From NCBI RefSeq assembly GCF_000143415.4, contig NW_003314300.1, positions 360,385 to 424,384 on the forward strand: 64,000 nucleotides of DNA, written 5' to 3'. Numbering within the stretch: position 1 is the first letter of the stretch; the number at the start of each line of letters is the position of its first letter. This stretch comes from Selaginella moellendorffii. Its lineage: Eukaryota; Streptophyta; Lycopodiopsida; Selaginellales; Selaginellaceae. The position numbers and the translations under genes were made by a program. The notes under the pieces are model-generated. The model worked only from the letters and a program-made list of their open reading frames with translations, searched no databases and had not been told where the DNA came from. Below, in pieces: positions 52,700-63,459 of the stretch.

Positions 52700-53200
52700 G
52701 TTTTGATGATATTGATTGGGTTCGCTCTGTGTGGTCGTGAACAAGCTCTCAATGATAGTGTTTGTGTTGGCCGGTAGGAGGATGTTAAGGATCTTCTTGT
52801 CACCATGGATGATCCTGTGGATTTTCAGAATGCTGTCAACAAGGCTGTGCATGTGGACAAATTGAGAGTGGTGTTAGGAGAGTTATCAACCACTACCTAC
52901 ATCTAGTTTGCCTGTACCTGCACCTGCAACTAGACCTGTGCCTATGATGCCATTTCACAATCTAGTCCCCTCTTGCATGTGGAACATCAGCATCAATGGT
53001 TTGTGCTTATATTGTGGATCCATGTCTCTATCAAGACTATAGGCAAAGAACACAGGACTAGAATGAAAGACGAGAGAAAGCTAGCAAGAAAACACAAGAA
53101 GATCAGCCCAAGACTAGTGTTGATTCAATTCAAAGGTTTGTATAAGTCTGTTAAATTTTGCTATCACCACCAATAAAAATAGTATGTGCCATTTGACTAA
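52700..53200 (+). pseudogene. gag: Retrotransposon gag fragment
   Basis: Plus strand: VKDLLVTMDDPVDFQNAVNK and AVHVDKLR, then a Pro-rich stretch and NGLCLYCG (about 52995), reminiscent of the Gag C-terminus and first half of a CCHC knuckle of Ty3/gypsy elements. The frame is interrupted by stops and the second half of the knuckle is lost. No pol follows. Confidence 0.4.
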
Positions 53201-55200
53201 CACAGCCTGCAGATAAGTAAGTCTAGAACCTGATCTCAAGTGATAGAGTGTGCTCAATAAAGATAGTTACCACTATAATTATTGATAGTGATGGCTGATC
53301 TATTTCTCAAATTTTAAAAGAACCACTATTTCTCAAATTAAATAAATATCACCAAACAATGATAAATGCATAAATCATTCTATTTTGGTATGCTTTTTAT
53401 TGTTTGGAACTGCATCTTCAATAATATAATTTAAATAAAAAAGGATGCAAACAACTAAATTAGTATTTACATCATCTTAAATCATGTGAAACTTATATAT
53501 AAGATAATATAAAAAGAACAACTTGATTTCTTTTAAGCAATATTGATGCATAGTAAGAAAAACTTAAAAGAAAGAATTAACTATAATGTTAATAATAGTC
53601 TCTGAATGCATTACTAAATTGTAAAGTCCTTAGTTTTGATTTCCTGGGATGTCATCTGTCCCAGTACTACTAAAATATAAGGAAACTTAACTTCTACTAT
53701 TACAAAATATTTAATTAATTAAAAAAAGAGTATTTTTACCTTTATCTTTGAATATTAATGGTTCTTATACATATGTGATTTTTTGCATAATGAATTATTA
53801 TAGGATAACCATATAGTGGAACTTAACCCTTGGACATGTATGCTATAAGCAATAGAGTGGGATTTGAATTTTAGGGCCTTAGGCCATTGAATGAAGGTAC
53901 AAAGCTGAAATTTTAAATGTATAGGTAATGAGTGAAAGAACATGAGTACAGAGCAATATTAGAACAATCCTAGAGCATTTAACATTTTAATGTTAAAATT
54001 AACATGCACAACAAAGCTAAAAAAGTTTAATCTTATTTTAGCAATTTAATGAAAGGAAATATGGTATAGAGCTTAGGCTTAAACCCAAGCCAAATGCGGA
54101 AAAAAAATAAACATGATAAGGAGCTAAATAATATCTTAAGATGATCAATTATGTTCAACTTACTCACTATCTTTATTAAAACCCTTTATACACCCAACCC
54201 AGCCTAATCAACCCACCTCACTTAAGAATTTATTCCTTATACTCATCTAACTAAGTGTTAAAGCACTTAAAAAAAAGAGAGTAATAACAAGAACCAATAA
54301 TATTGACTTGCTATCATGGCAATAAAAGAAAAATATTTGAAATAATTCACCAATAGATAATTTTTTATACCCATAATCATATTCATCTATCAATGGTAAT
54401 ATATACAATTATTGTTGGAGAATAATCCACCATCCCAAAGAATGATAAATCTTCTATTATTAACAATTATTAAGACTTTTAATAACAATAGCCCAACCCC
54501 CAACCTAAACTTTTTTATACTTGCTTTTCTTTATAAGAGAATACAACCCAACCAATTACTACCAACAAGCATTGTGGTAAACAAGGATGCAAAGGGTTTT
54601 GGGATGTAGAAGGATCAAGCTTCAAGCTAGATTGTTTGTAACCCATCTTTAAGTGGTGCATAACTCATAATATAGTATATATTCTATGCTAGGTTGTGAT
54701 TTAAACATTCTCTAAGCATTTATAGCAAATATATATTGAATGCAATGAACACAAAAGATTTTAGTAATTTTTTACTAAAACTCATATGAGTATATTTATT
54801 TAGTAAAAATAGTAAAACTTAGTAACAACTAAGTATAGTACCTTTTAGTGCTATAGATTTGGGAGTGTAAGTGTTTTTTGTAATGAACTTTCCTTCATAA
54901 AAATGGCCTTCTATAATCTGAGGACAATGAATAATACCACCACAAAGCTATCCACACACAATCCAACAAACTAAATATTACTTACCATAACCAAAGAGTA
55001 ATGGAGATCTTGATCAAGAGAAAGCTTAATAAACTTAAGTGAATGAAACCCAAATGCCAAGTAAACTTCAATAGTGAGAGGAGGAACACTTTAAAAAACC
55101 AAAACCCTAACTCACTTTCTAGTTAATTGCTTAAGAGCTAAGAAAGTTATGACCCAATTGCATAGCACTAGAGAAAATATAAGAGAAAATCATAAGTTCA
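53200..55200. other. AT-rich desert
   Basis: Two kb of AT-rich DNA. Short frames lack protein-like composition. No RNA gene, domain or clear repeat is visible to me. Confidence 0.5.
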
Positions 55201-55214
55201 CACTCTCTATGTAG

Positions 55215-55380
55215 TGCGTATGATCATGGGATACATACTATCACAATGAATCCTTAAAACCTTGGTTTAAAGGGAGAGATATAGAGTGTGGTATATGTGG
55301 TATCAGAGCAAATGACACAAGTTCAATACCATTAATTAATGGCTATTTAAAATATAATATACCCTTGAGCAAGGTATATT
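55215..55380 (+). repeat. Copia-type LTR relic with exact primer-binding site
   Basis: ATGATCATGGGATACATACTATC leads to GGGAGAGATATAGAGTGTGG, then TGGTATCAGAGC at 55298-55309. This is a 12-of-12 match to the canonical initiator-Met primer-binding site of plant Copia elements. It is homologous to 48340-48600. A further 5' piece of the same LTR family lies at 55743-55795. Confidence 0.7.
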
Positions 55381-55402
55381 TCTAAATCTAAAATTAAAGT
55401 CA

Positions 55403-55740
55403 TACATATTAGGCATCTATGAGTATTCCTTCATCTTATGTGGAAATGGAAGTTGATTGGCTTAATAAGGGTTATTAATTAATAGTTAATAGTGAATAAG
55501 GATATGAACATCTCTAAAGGGGGGTGAGTGTGTATTGCGCATCTATAAGTATTCCTTCATCTTGTAAAGCANNNNNNNNNNNNNNNNNNNNNNNNNNNNN
55601 NNNNNNNNNNNNNNNNNNNNNNNNNNNNNNNNNNNNNNNNNNNNNNNNNNNNNNNNNNNNNNNNNNNNNNNNNGGGGTTATTAGTCAATAGTCAATAGTC
55701 AATAAAGACATTGACATCTTTGAAGGGGGGGTAAGTGTAA
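55403..55740 (+). repeat. Local tandem duplication spanning the gap
   Basis: GGCATCTATGAGTATTCCTTCATCTT at about 55411 recurs as GCATCTATAAGTATTCCTTC at about 55540. GGGTTATTAATTAATAGTTAATAG near 55470 recurs as GGGTTATTAGTCAATAGTCAATAG after the gap. The unit is about 130 bp or more. The gap probably lies within this repeat because it was hard to assemble. Confidence 0.65.
55572..55673. other. Assembly gap (102 N)
   Basis: A run of 102 undetermined bases. Real length is unknown. Confidence 0.99.
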
Positions 55741-55929
55741 AGCATGTGATCATAGAATGAGAATTGGATATATTGTCACTATGGATCTACGCTATTATTA
55801 TATACAATCTAGTATGAAAAAGTAATTAAAATCCAGACCTAAGGGATAAATGTGAAGCCATATGAACCAAACATATACCCATTCAAATCATCATTTTCAT
55901 CAAACCAAACTCTTAAGCATACATATAGT

Positions 55930-56095
55930 GCACTCTATCTCTCTTCCTTTAAACCAATTAAAAAAGGGGTATTTGTTTGATAAAAGAGCTTTTAATGGTT
56001 ATTTTATTTCCATTTATCCCCCAAGATTTTAAGGATTCATAGTGACAATATATTTAAATCTCATTCTATGATCACATGTATTACAATACAACCAA
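55930..56095 (-). repeat. LTR relic of the same Copia-type family, inverted
   Basis: In reverse complement it reads ATGATCATAGAATGAGATTTAA..GGATAAATGG..AAATAACCATT..GGAAGAGAGATAGAG, collinear with 48360-48525. Its inverted orientation next to the gap shows several independent or rearranged insertions of one family. Confidence 0.65.
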
Positions 56096-56099
56096 GGTG

Positions 56100-58228
56100 T
56101 AAAGGAATTAGAGCACAAAATGACTCTAAGCATTCAACTCAAGGTGCGAAGGAGTATGAGCACGAACCAATGTTGGAATAGTTTTAGAGCTTTTAGCATC
56201 TCAATGCCATGACTAACACGCAAAAATGAGCCAAACCAAGTCTAGGGTTATTTTAATATATCGATAGCTTAACATAAGGATATAATGCTCCACCAATTAG
56301 AGCTTAGGCCTAGACCCAAGCCAAATATAGAACAAAGACAAACACATAAATAGAAGCTAAACTATAGCTCTAATTATGCCTTATTTACCCACTATCCCTA
56401 TTATGCCTCCCCCCCCTATTTTGGGCTTTCACTTTAGTCCCAGGAGTTAGTTTCTAGGACAATTACAAAAATTTACCAATATGGAATAATGTTAGATTGC
56501 GAATCTAAGAGTGGGAATAACATTATTGTGTTTAGAATAATCTCTACATTCTGTAAATATGCCCAATTAGTAAACCTAGACATTTTTTATAAATAGCTAA
56601 TGGGACTAAACAAAACTAACACATGGGGAAATGATAGTGAGAGTGTCTTGGTGGACATAATAAATTATCACCTAACAAGTATTAAGGGACCAATTAATAT
56701 TGTAGGGGTTCTTGTCAAATTAATATAAAATAAAACAAAAGAAAACTAACAAATTAGGCTAAATATACTTGGCTAAATAGACATTTAGCCTTATTCTCAT
56801 TTGACCAAGTACAAATGAAGTTAAGTTTATTATCATTTAAACAAGAGGGATTAATAAATGGTCTAGTAATACCAACCTCCTATCGTCATAATAATACAGA
56901 AAGAATATCTAAAAGGACTTGCCGACAGGTAACTTTTGATACCCAGTCATATTTATGACACTCTATCACCTAAGAACTTTAAATATAAAATTTAGAAATT
57001 ACAACCAAATACTTAGTAATACCTATATTATGATTATGCAAAGGAATCAAAGGAGGAATAAAAGAATCAATAAGAATATATATACATGCAGTCCAAGCTC
57101 TAGATATAGTTGTGGCATTTAGGTTGTGATATAGAGATCCAAAGAGAACTAGAAGAAATCAACATTATAAAGAGGAAGGCAATGATAGAAAAACCATGCC
57201 CCTTTCTTAAAGCAATTAATAATGTTCTTAGAATATTTTTAGTTCTAATGAGAGATTACACTTAGTTTTTAGTGTGTTTTAGAGTGTTTTTGAGAGTATT
57301 GATTGTAGTTCACAATTGGCCACTAGCAACAGGGCATCTATGAGCAATCTTATGAAGTATAAATTGACATTACACCATCCTTCTATCCAAAAAATAAAAA
57401 AACTTCAAGAAGTCAAGTTTGGTGGAATATTTAGAGTTTTAGCTAAGCTATTGCATAGAACTTGAAAATCCTATGGACCATTAACCTATAAAATATAGTT
57501 GTTGACAACTATGACAAAAATAAAACCTAAAGCTATAGCATAAACATCAATCAATTGCAACTTTATATACAATTGTTAAATGCTTAAACTAACTTTGAAA
57601 TTGTAATTCTAAACCAAAACAAGGGATTTCAAGGGCAAACATAATTTACCAAATACCACTGCAGTGAATAATAAATTCCACTTTTATGTTTACCTTTCAA
57701 TTAGTCTCACAAGAACTTATTTATATGTCTTCTTTCTGGTTAACCCTCTGAGACTTATATTACACAACCTTTATCATGTTTAGCATTGCATATAAAAAGT
57801 CAAAATCACTCCATTTGTCCCCTTTATACTTCTTATCCCCTTTGTGAAGGAAAAAAATGTTTTGAAATGCCAACTCCATTTGGACTCATTGTACTTGGTT
57901 ATTTATATTCATCCTCACTCTTATTATATTTGTTTAAACTTGCTACACTCATCTTTACTTCACAATTTATATCATCAATCCTTGGTCCACTGAAAAAAAA
58001 GTTTGAAGTGTCTGGGCCAAAAAAGAGAATATTATGAAAAATTAAAGAAGAAATATTATGGAAGAAAAAATGACATTGGAATTTTTAGTAATTTTCAAGA
58101 TAAAAATAGGAAAATAAAAAGAAGGAAATGTGAATTCCTTCGCACAGTTGTGAAATTGAGAATAAAGATTAAATCCTGCTCAATTACTTTTATTTCTACT
58201 TCTCAACTAAAATGTCTTTTTTTTATTG
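56100..58228. other. AT-rich desert up to the PPR gene
   Basis: No gene, RNA or domain recognised. A C8 run with a short GC-richer stretch lies at about 56407-56460. The last 200 bp before 58229 would hold the 3' UTR of the minus-strand PPR gene. Confidence 0.5.
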
Positions 58229-60829
58229 TTATTGTGCTGTGATGTCTCTGGCCTTTGCCGGCTCCATCAACTTTTGCGCATCCTCAACCCTGCCAAGCTT
58301 GATCAAGCTCTCGGAAAGGATCCTAAACGTCTCCGGGTTTGGCACCGCGCCGCTCTTCCTCGTCGCCTCAAACACCGCATAAGCCTGGTCGATGTTTCCC
58401 GTCTTGCAAAGCCCTCCAACGAAGCTCACGCAGCTCACGGGATCCAGCAAGAACTTCTTCTCCCTCATCTGCTTGTAAACCTCCAGAGCTTCGTCCAGCT
58501 TCGTCGCTCGAGACAGTCCCGCGATGAGGATGCGATACGTGCAAGAATCAGCCGCGAGACCTTTGGTTCCCATCTCCGCGACGAGCTCGTTCGCTCGGCC
58601 CAGCTTCCCCAGCTTGCAAAACCCATCGATGAGCGTGTTGAAAGTCACAATCGTTGGCTGCAAGCCTGCGCCGCCGGACATCTCCCTGTAGAGCTTTTCG
58701 GCCTCGTCCATGCTGCCCCTCTTGCAGTAGCCGGCGATGAGCGAGTTGTAGGCCACCGCGTCCGGGGGAATGCACGCTTGAGTCATCTTCTCGAAGAGCT
58801 CCCTGGCTTGGATCACCTTCTCGGCCCGGCAAAGCCCCGAGATGAGAGTCGTGTAAGTGTACTTGTTTGGCTTGCATCCGGCCTCGAGCATGCTGCCGAA
58901 GACTTCCAAGGCCTTCTCCAGTTCCCCCGTGCGGCACAGCCCGTGGATGAGCGTGCTGAAAGTGATCACGTTTGGGACGTAGCCAGCAGCTCGCATCGCC
59001 TCGAAGAGCTTGCAGCCTTCTTCCACCCTTCTGGCTTTGCATACCGCGTCGAGCAGCGTGTTGTAAGTCACCACGTCCGGAGAACACGAGTGGCTCTTCA
59101 TCTCGGCGAACAAGGTGTTGGCTTGCTCAAGCTGGCCGGAGGAGCACAGGCCGTGGAGCAAAACGTTGTAAACGGGGACGTTTGGTTGGCAGCCGTGCTT
59201 GGGCATCTGCTTGAAGCGTTCCGAGGCATCTTTCACCTTCCCCGCTTGGCAGAGGCCGAGTATGAGCTCGTAGAACATAAGTCTGTCCGGGTGGTGGCCG
59301 CCTCGAATCATCTCGTCGAACAGGCTGCTCGCGTGGTCGACTCTCCGCGCCTTGGCTAGCGCTCGAACGAGGCTCGAGTACGCCTGCATGGACGGCGTCT
59401 GTCCTCTCATCACCATCTCGGACAGGATCTTCAAGGACTCGTCAAGCTTGCCAATCTTCGCGAGGCCGTGGATGAGAATGTGGTACGAGACGTTGTCCGG
59501 CTTGTATCCGCTTTCCACCATATGTTGGTATACTTCTCTCGCCTTCTCCATGTTGTTGGACCTCGCAAAGCCTTGCATGACGCCGTTGAAGGCAAACACA
59601 TCGGGGTTACACCCGGCTGCCATCATCTCTTCCAAAACTTTGTAGCTCTCCTCGGGCTTTGCCTCCTTCACCAGGCTCTTGATGATGGAGCTGTAAGTAA
59701 AGACGTTGGCCGCGATGTTCTTGTCTCTCATCTCGGACAAAAGCTTCCTGGCACCTTCGGTGTTCCCCGAGCTGCAAAGCCCGGATATGAGAGTGTTGTA
59801 AGTCCATCTATCCGGCTCCACTCTCTTCTCGCGTTTCATACTCTGGAACAGATCGAGAGCCTTTCCAAACTCACCAGCGTTGCAGCGGCTGTTGATGAGG
59901 ACGTTGTAAGTTACGAGTGACGGTACGCAAGACTCGCTCTTCATCTTCTCGAAGACTTCCAGTGCCTGTGCCAGCATCCCCGCTTTAGCCAAGCTTTGCA
60001 CGACGAAGTCATAAGCGTCACCACCTATAGCACACTTGGCCTTGCTCATTCTTTTCAAGATCTCGTAGACGCGAACTCCCTTTCCGGCTTTCCCAAACGC
60101 TGCAACGACGGCCGACCAAGTCTTGGACTCCACGGCCACCTTTTGCGATCCCAGGCAGTCTAGCACGCTCTCGATCTCTGCGAGACGCTCCTCCGGCTTC
60201 GCTGCGAGGAGCTGGATCAAACTCTCCAGCGTCGTCGAGGATCGAGGAGCAAAGTTGGATGCTACCATCGTCTTGAACGCGTCGAAGGCCTTGTCCGTGG
60301 AGTTCGTCGCGACGAGAATCTCGAGAAGAACGTTGTGGACATCCTTCTCAGCCATGAAACCATTCTCTGCCGCGATCATGGCCTCGCAAGCCGGTATCAA
60401 AAGCTTGGATCGACCATCTCTCACCAAGCTGTGAAGAACGAGCTTGAAAGTTTCCTCGTCCACGTCCAAGAAGCCCGGGCCGCGCTGCTGGATCTGCTGG
60501 ACGAGCTGGTTCACGACTCTCTTCTGGGCATCGAGGGAGACGCTGGAATGAGAGTAACCGCGCTGGCCTTCCACCCAGCTCAAGAACTTGAGCGCTACTC
60601 GGCGATCTTTGATGGATTTCACGACCTCCACGGCATGCTGGGGCTCTACAAGGCCAGCATTTAGACCCTCGAGCCTCTTCGCCGTGTCGGGCGTCCATCC
60701 CCCACTGAGAACGCGGCCGATCGTCTCAACCACGTCGATCTTCTTGGAAATCTTGGCCCTTGTGCTCGCCAATCGCGACTGGAAATTCCTGGAGCTGCTA
60801 CTTACCTGATTGTAGCACGAGCGTAACAT
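58229..60829 (-). CDS. P-class PPR protein, 866 aa
   Basis: A single intact exon from ATG 60829. The N-terminus (MLRSCYNQVSSSSRNFQSRLASTRAK) is Ser/Arg-rich and amphipathic, fitting mitochondrial import. From about residue 240 onward, about 17 tandem 35-residue P motifs follow: CVPSLVTYNVLINSRCNAGE, RVEPDRWTYNTLISGLCSSG, GCNPDVFAFNGVMQGFARSN, and so on. There is no E, DYW or SMR domain. Family members bind organellar transcripts sequence-specifically and protect, cleave or help translate them. A GTAAGT word falls inside the first codons (after CAATCAG), but the frame reads through it and no alternative is needed. It is divergent from the PPR gene at 60927. Confidence 0.95.
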   Translation of the reverse strand: MLRSCYNQVSSSSRNFQSRLASTRAKISKKIDVVETIGRVLSGGWTPDTAKRLEGLNAGLVEPQHAVEVVKSIKDRRVALKFLSWVEGQRGYSHSSVSLDAQKRVVNQLVQQIQQRGPGFLDVDEETFKLVLHSLVRDGRSKLLIPACEAMIAAENGFMAEKDVHNVLLEILVATNSTDKAFDAFKTMVASNFAPRSSTTLESLIQLLAAKPEERLAEIESVLDCLGSQKVAVESKTWSAVVAAFGKAGKGVRVYEILKRMSKAKCAIGGDAYDFVVQSLAKAGMLAQALEVFEKMKSESCVPSLVTYNVLINSRCNAGEFGKALDLFQSMKREKRVEPDRWTYNTLISGLCSSGNTEGARKLLSEMRDKNIAANVFTYSSIIKSLVKEAKPEESYKVLEEMMAAGCNPDVFAFNGVMQGFARSNNMEKAREVYQHMVESGYKPDNVSYHILIHGLAKIGKLDESLKILSEMVMRGQTPSMQAYSSLVRALAKARRVDHASSLFDEMIRGGHHPDRLMFYELILGLCQAGKVKDASERFKQMPKHGCQPNVPVYNVLLHGLCSSGQLEQANTLFAEMKSHSCSPDVVTYNTLLDAVCKARRVEEGCKLFEAMRAAGYVPNVITFSTLIHGLCRTGELEKALEVFGSMLEAGCKPNKYTYTTLISGLCRAEKVIQARELFEKMTQACIPPDAVAYNSLIAGYCKRGSMDEAEKLYREMSGGAGLQPTIVTFNTLIDGFCKLGKLGRANELVAEMGTKGLAADSCTYRILIAGLSRATKLDEALEVYKQMREKKFLLDPVSCVSFVGGLCKTGNIDQAYAVFEATRKSGAVPNPETFRILSESLIKLGRVEDAQKLMEPAKARDITAQ

Positions 60830-60926
60830 CGCTCGCCATCGTCATCGCGGCCTCATCTCTCTACCCTAGCAAAATTCGTAGGGTTCTTCGCGACCATGAG
60901 CTGGGCACTTCTTCAAGAAATCTGTG
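60830..60926. promoter_or_regulatory. 97-bp divergent promoter between two PPR genes
   Basis: The start codons at 60829 (minus) and 60927 (plus) are 97 bp apart, with CTACCCTAGC and AGGGTTCTT words (telo-box-like halves) near 60871-60887. No clear TATA box. Transcripts of both genes must start within or beside this stretch. Confidence 0.55.
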
Positions 60927-63095
60927 ATGCCTGTCCAAATTCCATCCAAGAGAGCGCCTTCACACGATGATCTAGCTCGTCTTCTCCAATCGTGCACGGA
61001 TCTTGAGCGCGCGAAGCGTATCCACAGCCGGATTCACGACTCGACCGCGCACGGGAGTGGCATCATTCTCGCAAATCTCTGCGTTGCGATGTACGCGCGA
61101 TGTGGCAGCATTGCCGATGCTAGAGCTACATTCGATTCTATCAAGAACCCTAATGTTTTCTCCTGGAACATCATCCTTGCAGCATATACCCGGGCAGGGC
61201 ATCTGGATCAAGCCCAGCGTTTGTTCCATGCCATGCCCTTTTGGCAGCGTGACGTGGTAACATGGACGACCATGATTGCTGCGTACGCTCAGAACCAACG
61301 GCTCGATGAGGCCCAAGCTCTCTTTCTCTCCACTCCCGAGCACAATGCTGTCTCCTGGAATGCTATGATCCAAGCATATGCTGCTTGCGGATATCTTTCC
61401 AAAGCAAAAGCTTGCTTTAATACCATGCCGGCTACCGATATTGTTTCCTGGAATATACTTTTATCTGCTTACGCCGAAAGCATGTTACTCGAGGACGTAA
61501 CTTTACTTTTTAACTCAATGCCTCAATGGGATCTTGTGTCCTGGAATACGTTCCTTGCAGCAAATGCCCATTCTGGGCATCTGTATTATGCAAAGCGCAT
61601 ATTCGATGAGATGCCCGAGCATGGCTCTTGCTCGCGCAGCGTCATGATCTACGCCTACGTTCACGCTGGATCCGTAGAGGACGCCACGAAAAACGTACCT
61701 CTCGGGGAAGACGATGTGGCATCTGGCAACGCGATTATCAGTGGGTGGTCACAGGCGGGAGATGTCCAACGAGCAAAGCTGGCGTTCGATTCCATGGGCC
61801 GCCGGGACCTAGTGACGTGGAATGCCCTCCTCGCCACGTACGCACACAATGGGATGTTAGTAGCAGCGGCTGCTACGCTGGACAAGATGCCCGAGAGTGA
61901 CGCGGTGACGTGGATCACCATGATCTCTGCCTACTCACACCACGGCCACGTAGAGGAAGCCGAGAGGGTGTTTGCATCAGCGCCTGGCGGTAACATGATG
62001 ACGTGGAATGCCATGCTGTCGGCGTATGCCCACAACGGGCGTGCCGCGTCAGCGGAGTCCTTGTTCCGTACGATGCCACGTCGGGACAGGGTGTCGTGCA
62101 ATACAATGATCGCTACGTTTTCACAGGCGGGAAAGCTGGGAAAATCCGAGGAGGTGTTCTTTGAGCTCTTATCGGATGAGGAGAAAGGAATAACTTCTTG
62201 GAACGCGATGATCGAGGCGTATGCCCGAAATGGTCATCTTGGAGACGCTCGAAAGCTCTTGGAGCTCATGCCCGAGTGGAACGCGGTAACCTGGACGACA
62301 ATGCTTGGGGTTTTTGCCGATGCTGGCCTTGTAGAAGACGCAAAGTCCTTGTTTGATCTAGCACCAGAGAAGGATTGCGTGTGCTGCAATGCTATGATCC
62401 AAGCGTTTGTAGTAACTGGGCTCTTGGAAGAAGCGGAAGCAATGGTTTCGAGTCTTCCTTATGCCACTATATATGTTTGGTCAACGATGGTGGGAGCTTA
62501 TGCAAACAGTGTAAAACTCCAGGAGGCCGAGGCTATGTTCTTTGCTATGCCAGAACGGAATGTTACGTGCTGGAACGTTTTGATAACAGCATATGCCACA
62601 AATGGGCAATTAGAAACATCGAGAAAAGTCTTTGATCGCATGCCAGAGAGAGACGTAGTTTCATGGTCGACGTTAGTCTCCTCATTTGCTCACGGAGGCC
62701 ATCACTGCGAAGATTCCATGGGTATCTTCCGGGACATGGAATTGGAGGGCGATTGCGCTCCAGATGCCATATTCTTCTTGAGCATATTGAATGCTTTTAG
62801 GCAGCAGGGATTAGTGGATCAAGCATCACATTTTTTCACGTTGATGAGTGTCGAGCATGGGATTTTGCCATGGCAAGAACACTACAATGCGATGGTGGAC
62901 ACTTTGGGACGAGCAGGGAGAATAGCAGCAGCAGAAGAGCTCATAAACAACATGCCATTTGAGTCCCAAGTGGCTGTGTGGGGATCGCTCCTCACATCTT
63001 GCAAGCGTTTTAGTGACAGATCCAAGAGGGCATCTTTGGCTTCCAAGAATATACTTGAAATGGATCCCACAAATTGTGCCCCGTACCTTTTATAG
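60927..63095 (+). CDS. PPR protein built mainly of short S motifs, 722 aa
   Basis: A single intact exon from ATG 60927 (MPVQIPSKRAPSHDDLARLL). After LLQSCTDLERAKRIHSRIHD it runs through about 18 short (31-residue) repeats of one pattern: NPNVFSWNIILAAYTRAGHL, RDVVTWTTMIAAYAQNQRLD, HNAVSWNAMIQAYAACGYLS, and so on. The end is E-like (YNAMVDTLGRAGRIAAAEEL, VAVWGSLLTSCKRF) and finishes after EMDPTNCAPYLL, with no E+ or DYW domain. Canonical P-L-S alternation is nearly absent. Organelle targeting is not obvious from the first 20 residues. A role in organelle RNA processing is inferred from the family. Confidence 0.95.
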   Translation: MPVQIPSKRAPSHDDLARLLQSCTDLERAKRIHSRIHDSTAHGSGIILANLCVAMYARCGSIADARATFDSIKNPNVFSWNIILAAYTRAGHLDQAQRLFHAMPFWQRDVVTWTTMIAAYAQNQRLDEAQALFLSTPEHNAVSWNAMIQAYAACGYLSKAKACFNTMPATDIVSWNILLSAYAESMLLEDVTLLFNSMPQWDLVSWNTFLAANAHSGHLYYAKRIFDEMPEHGSCSRSVMIYAYVHAGSVEDATKNVPLGEDDVASGNAIISGWSQAGDVQRAKLAFDSMGRRDLVTWNALLATYAHNGMLVAAAATLDKMPESDAVTWITMISAYSHHGHVEEAERVFASAPGGNMMTWNAMLSAYAHNGRAASAESLFRTMPRRDRVSCNTMIATFSQAGKLGKSEEVFFELLSDEEKGITSWNAMIEAYARNGHLGDARKLLELMPEWNAVTWTTMLGVFADAGLVEDAKSLFDLAPEKDCVCCNAMIQAFVVTGLLEEAEAMVSSLPYATIYVWSTMVGAYANSVKLQEAEAMFFAMPERNVTCWNVLITAYATNGQLETSRKVFDRMPERDVVSWSTLVSSFAHGGHHCEDSMGIFRDMELEGDCAPDAIFFLSILNAFRQQGLVDQASHFFTLMSVEHGILPWQEHYNAMVDTLGRAGRIAAAEELINNMPFESQVAVWGSLLTSCKRFSDRSKRASLASKNILEMDPTNCAPYLL

Positions 63096-63427
63096 CATTT
63101 GAGTATAATTAAGATGTTTTCCTTATTCCTAAGGGTACATTTTTAACTTAAATTTAGGTCAAGTAAAAATTGTTTTAAATTTTTGTCCCTAAAAAGATAT
63201 GTCTTAAAAGAAAAAGTTATCACCTTAACTTAAGTATTTTTTAATATGCTACACAATATGAACAAAGGATTTAAGTTTGAGTGAATCATTTTTAAAACAC
63301 CTTGTATATTGCTAATATTTTTAAATTTTGTCCTTAAGCCATAATAATGAATTATAAAGTTGTTAGGCTATAGTGATAAGTTAAAATTTTATTAATATTA
63401 ATTGAGGATTACTTGAATTATAAAATC

Positions 63428-63459
<32 letters not shown>

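Noticed and set aside
58226-59359. 377-aa plus-strand frame opposite the P-class PPR gene
   Set aside because: Antisense of the regular 105-bp PPR repeat, which keeps a frame open on the other strand; the minus-strand protein has clear PPR motifs.
60814-60829. GTAAGT after the first eight codons of the P-class PPR gene as a splice donor
   Set aside because: The frame reads straight through with a reasonable targeting peptide and no acceptor gives a better protein; an untranslated-region intron cannot be excluded.
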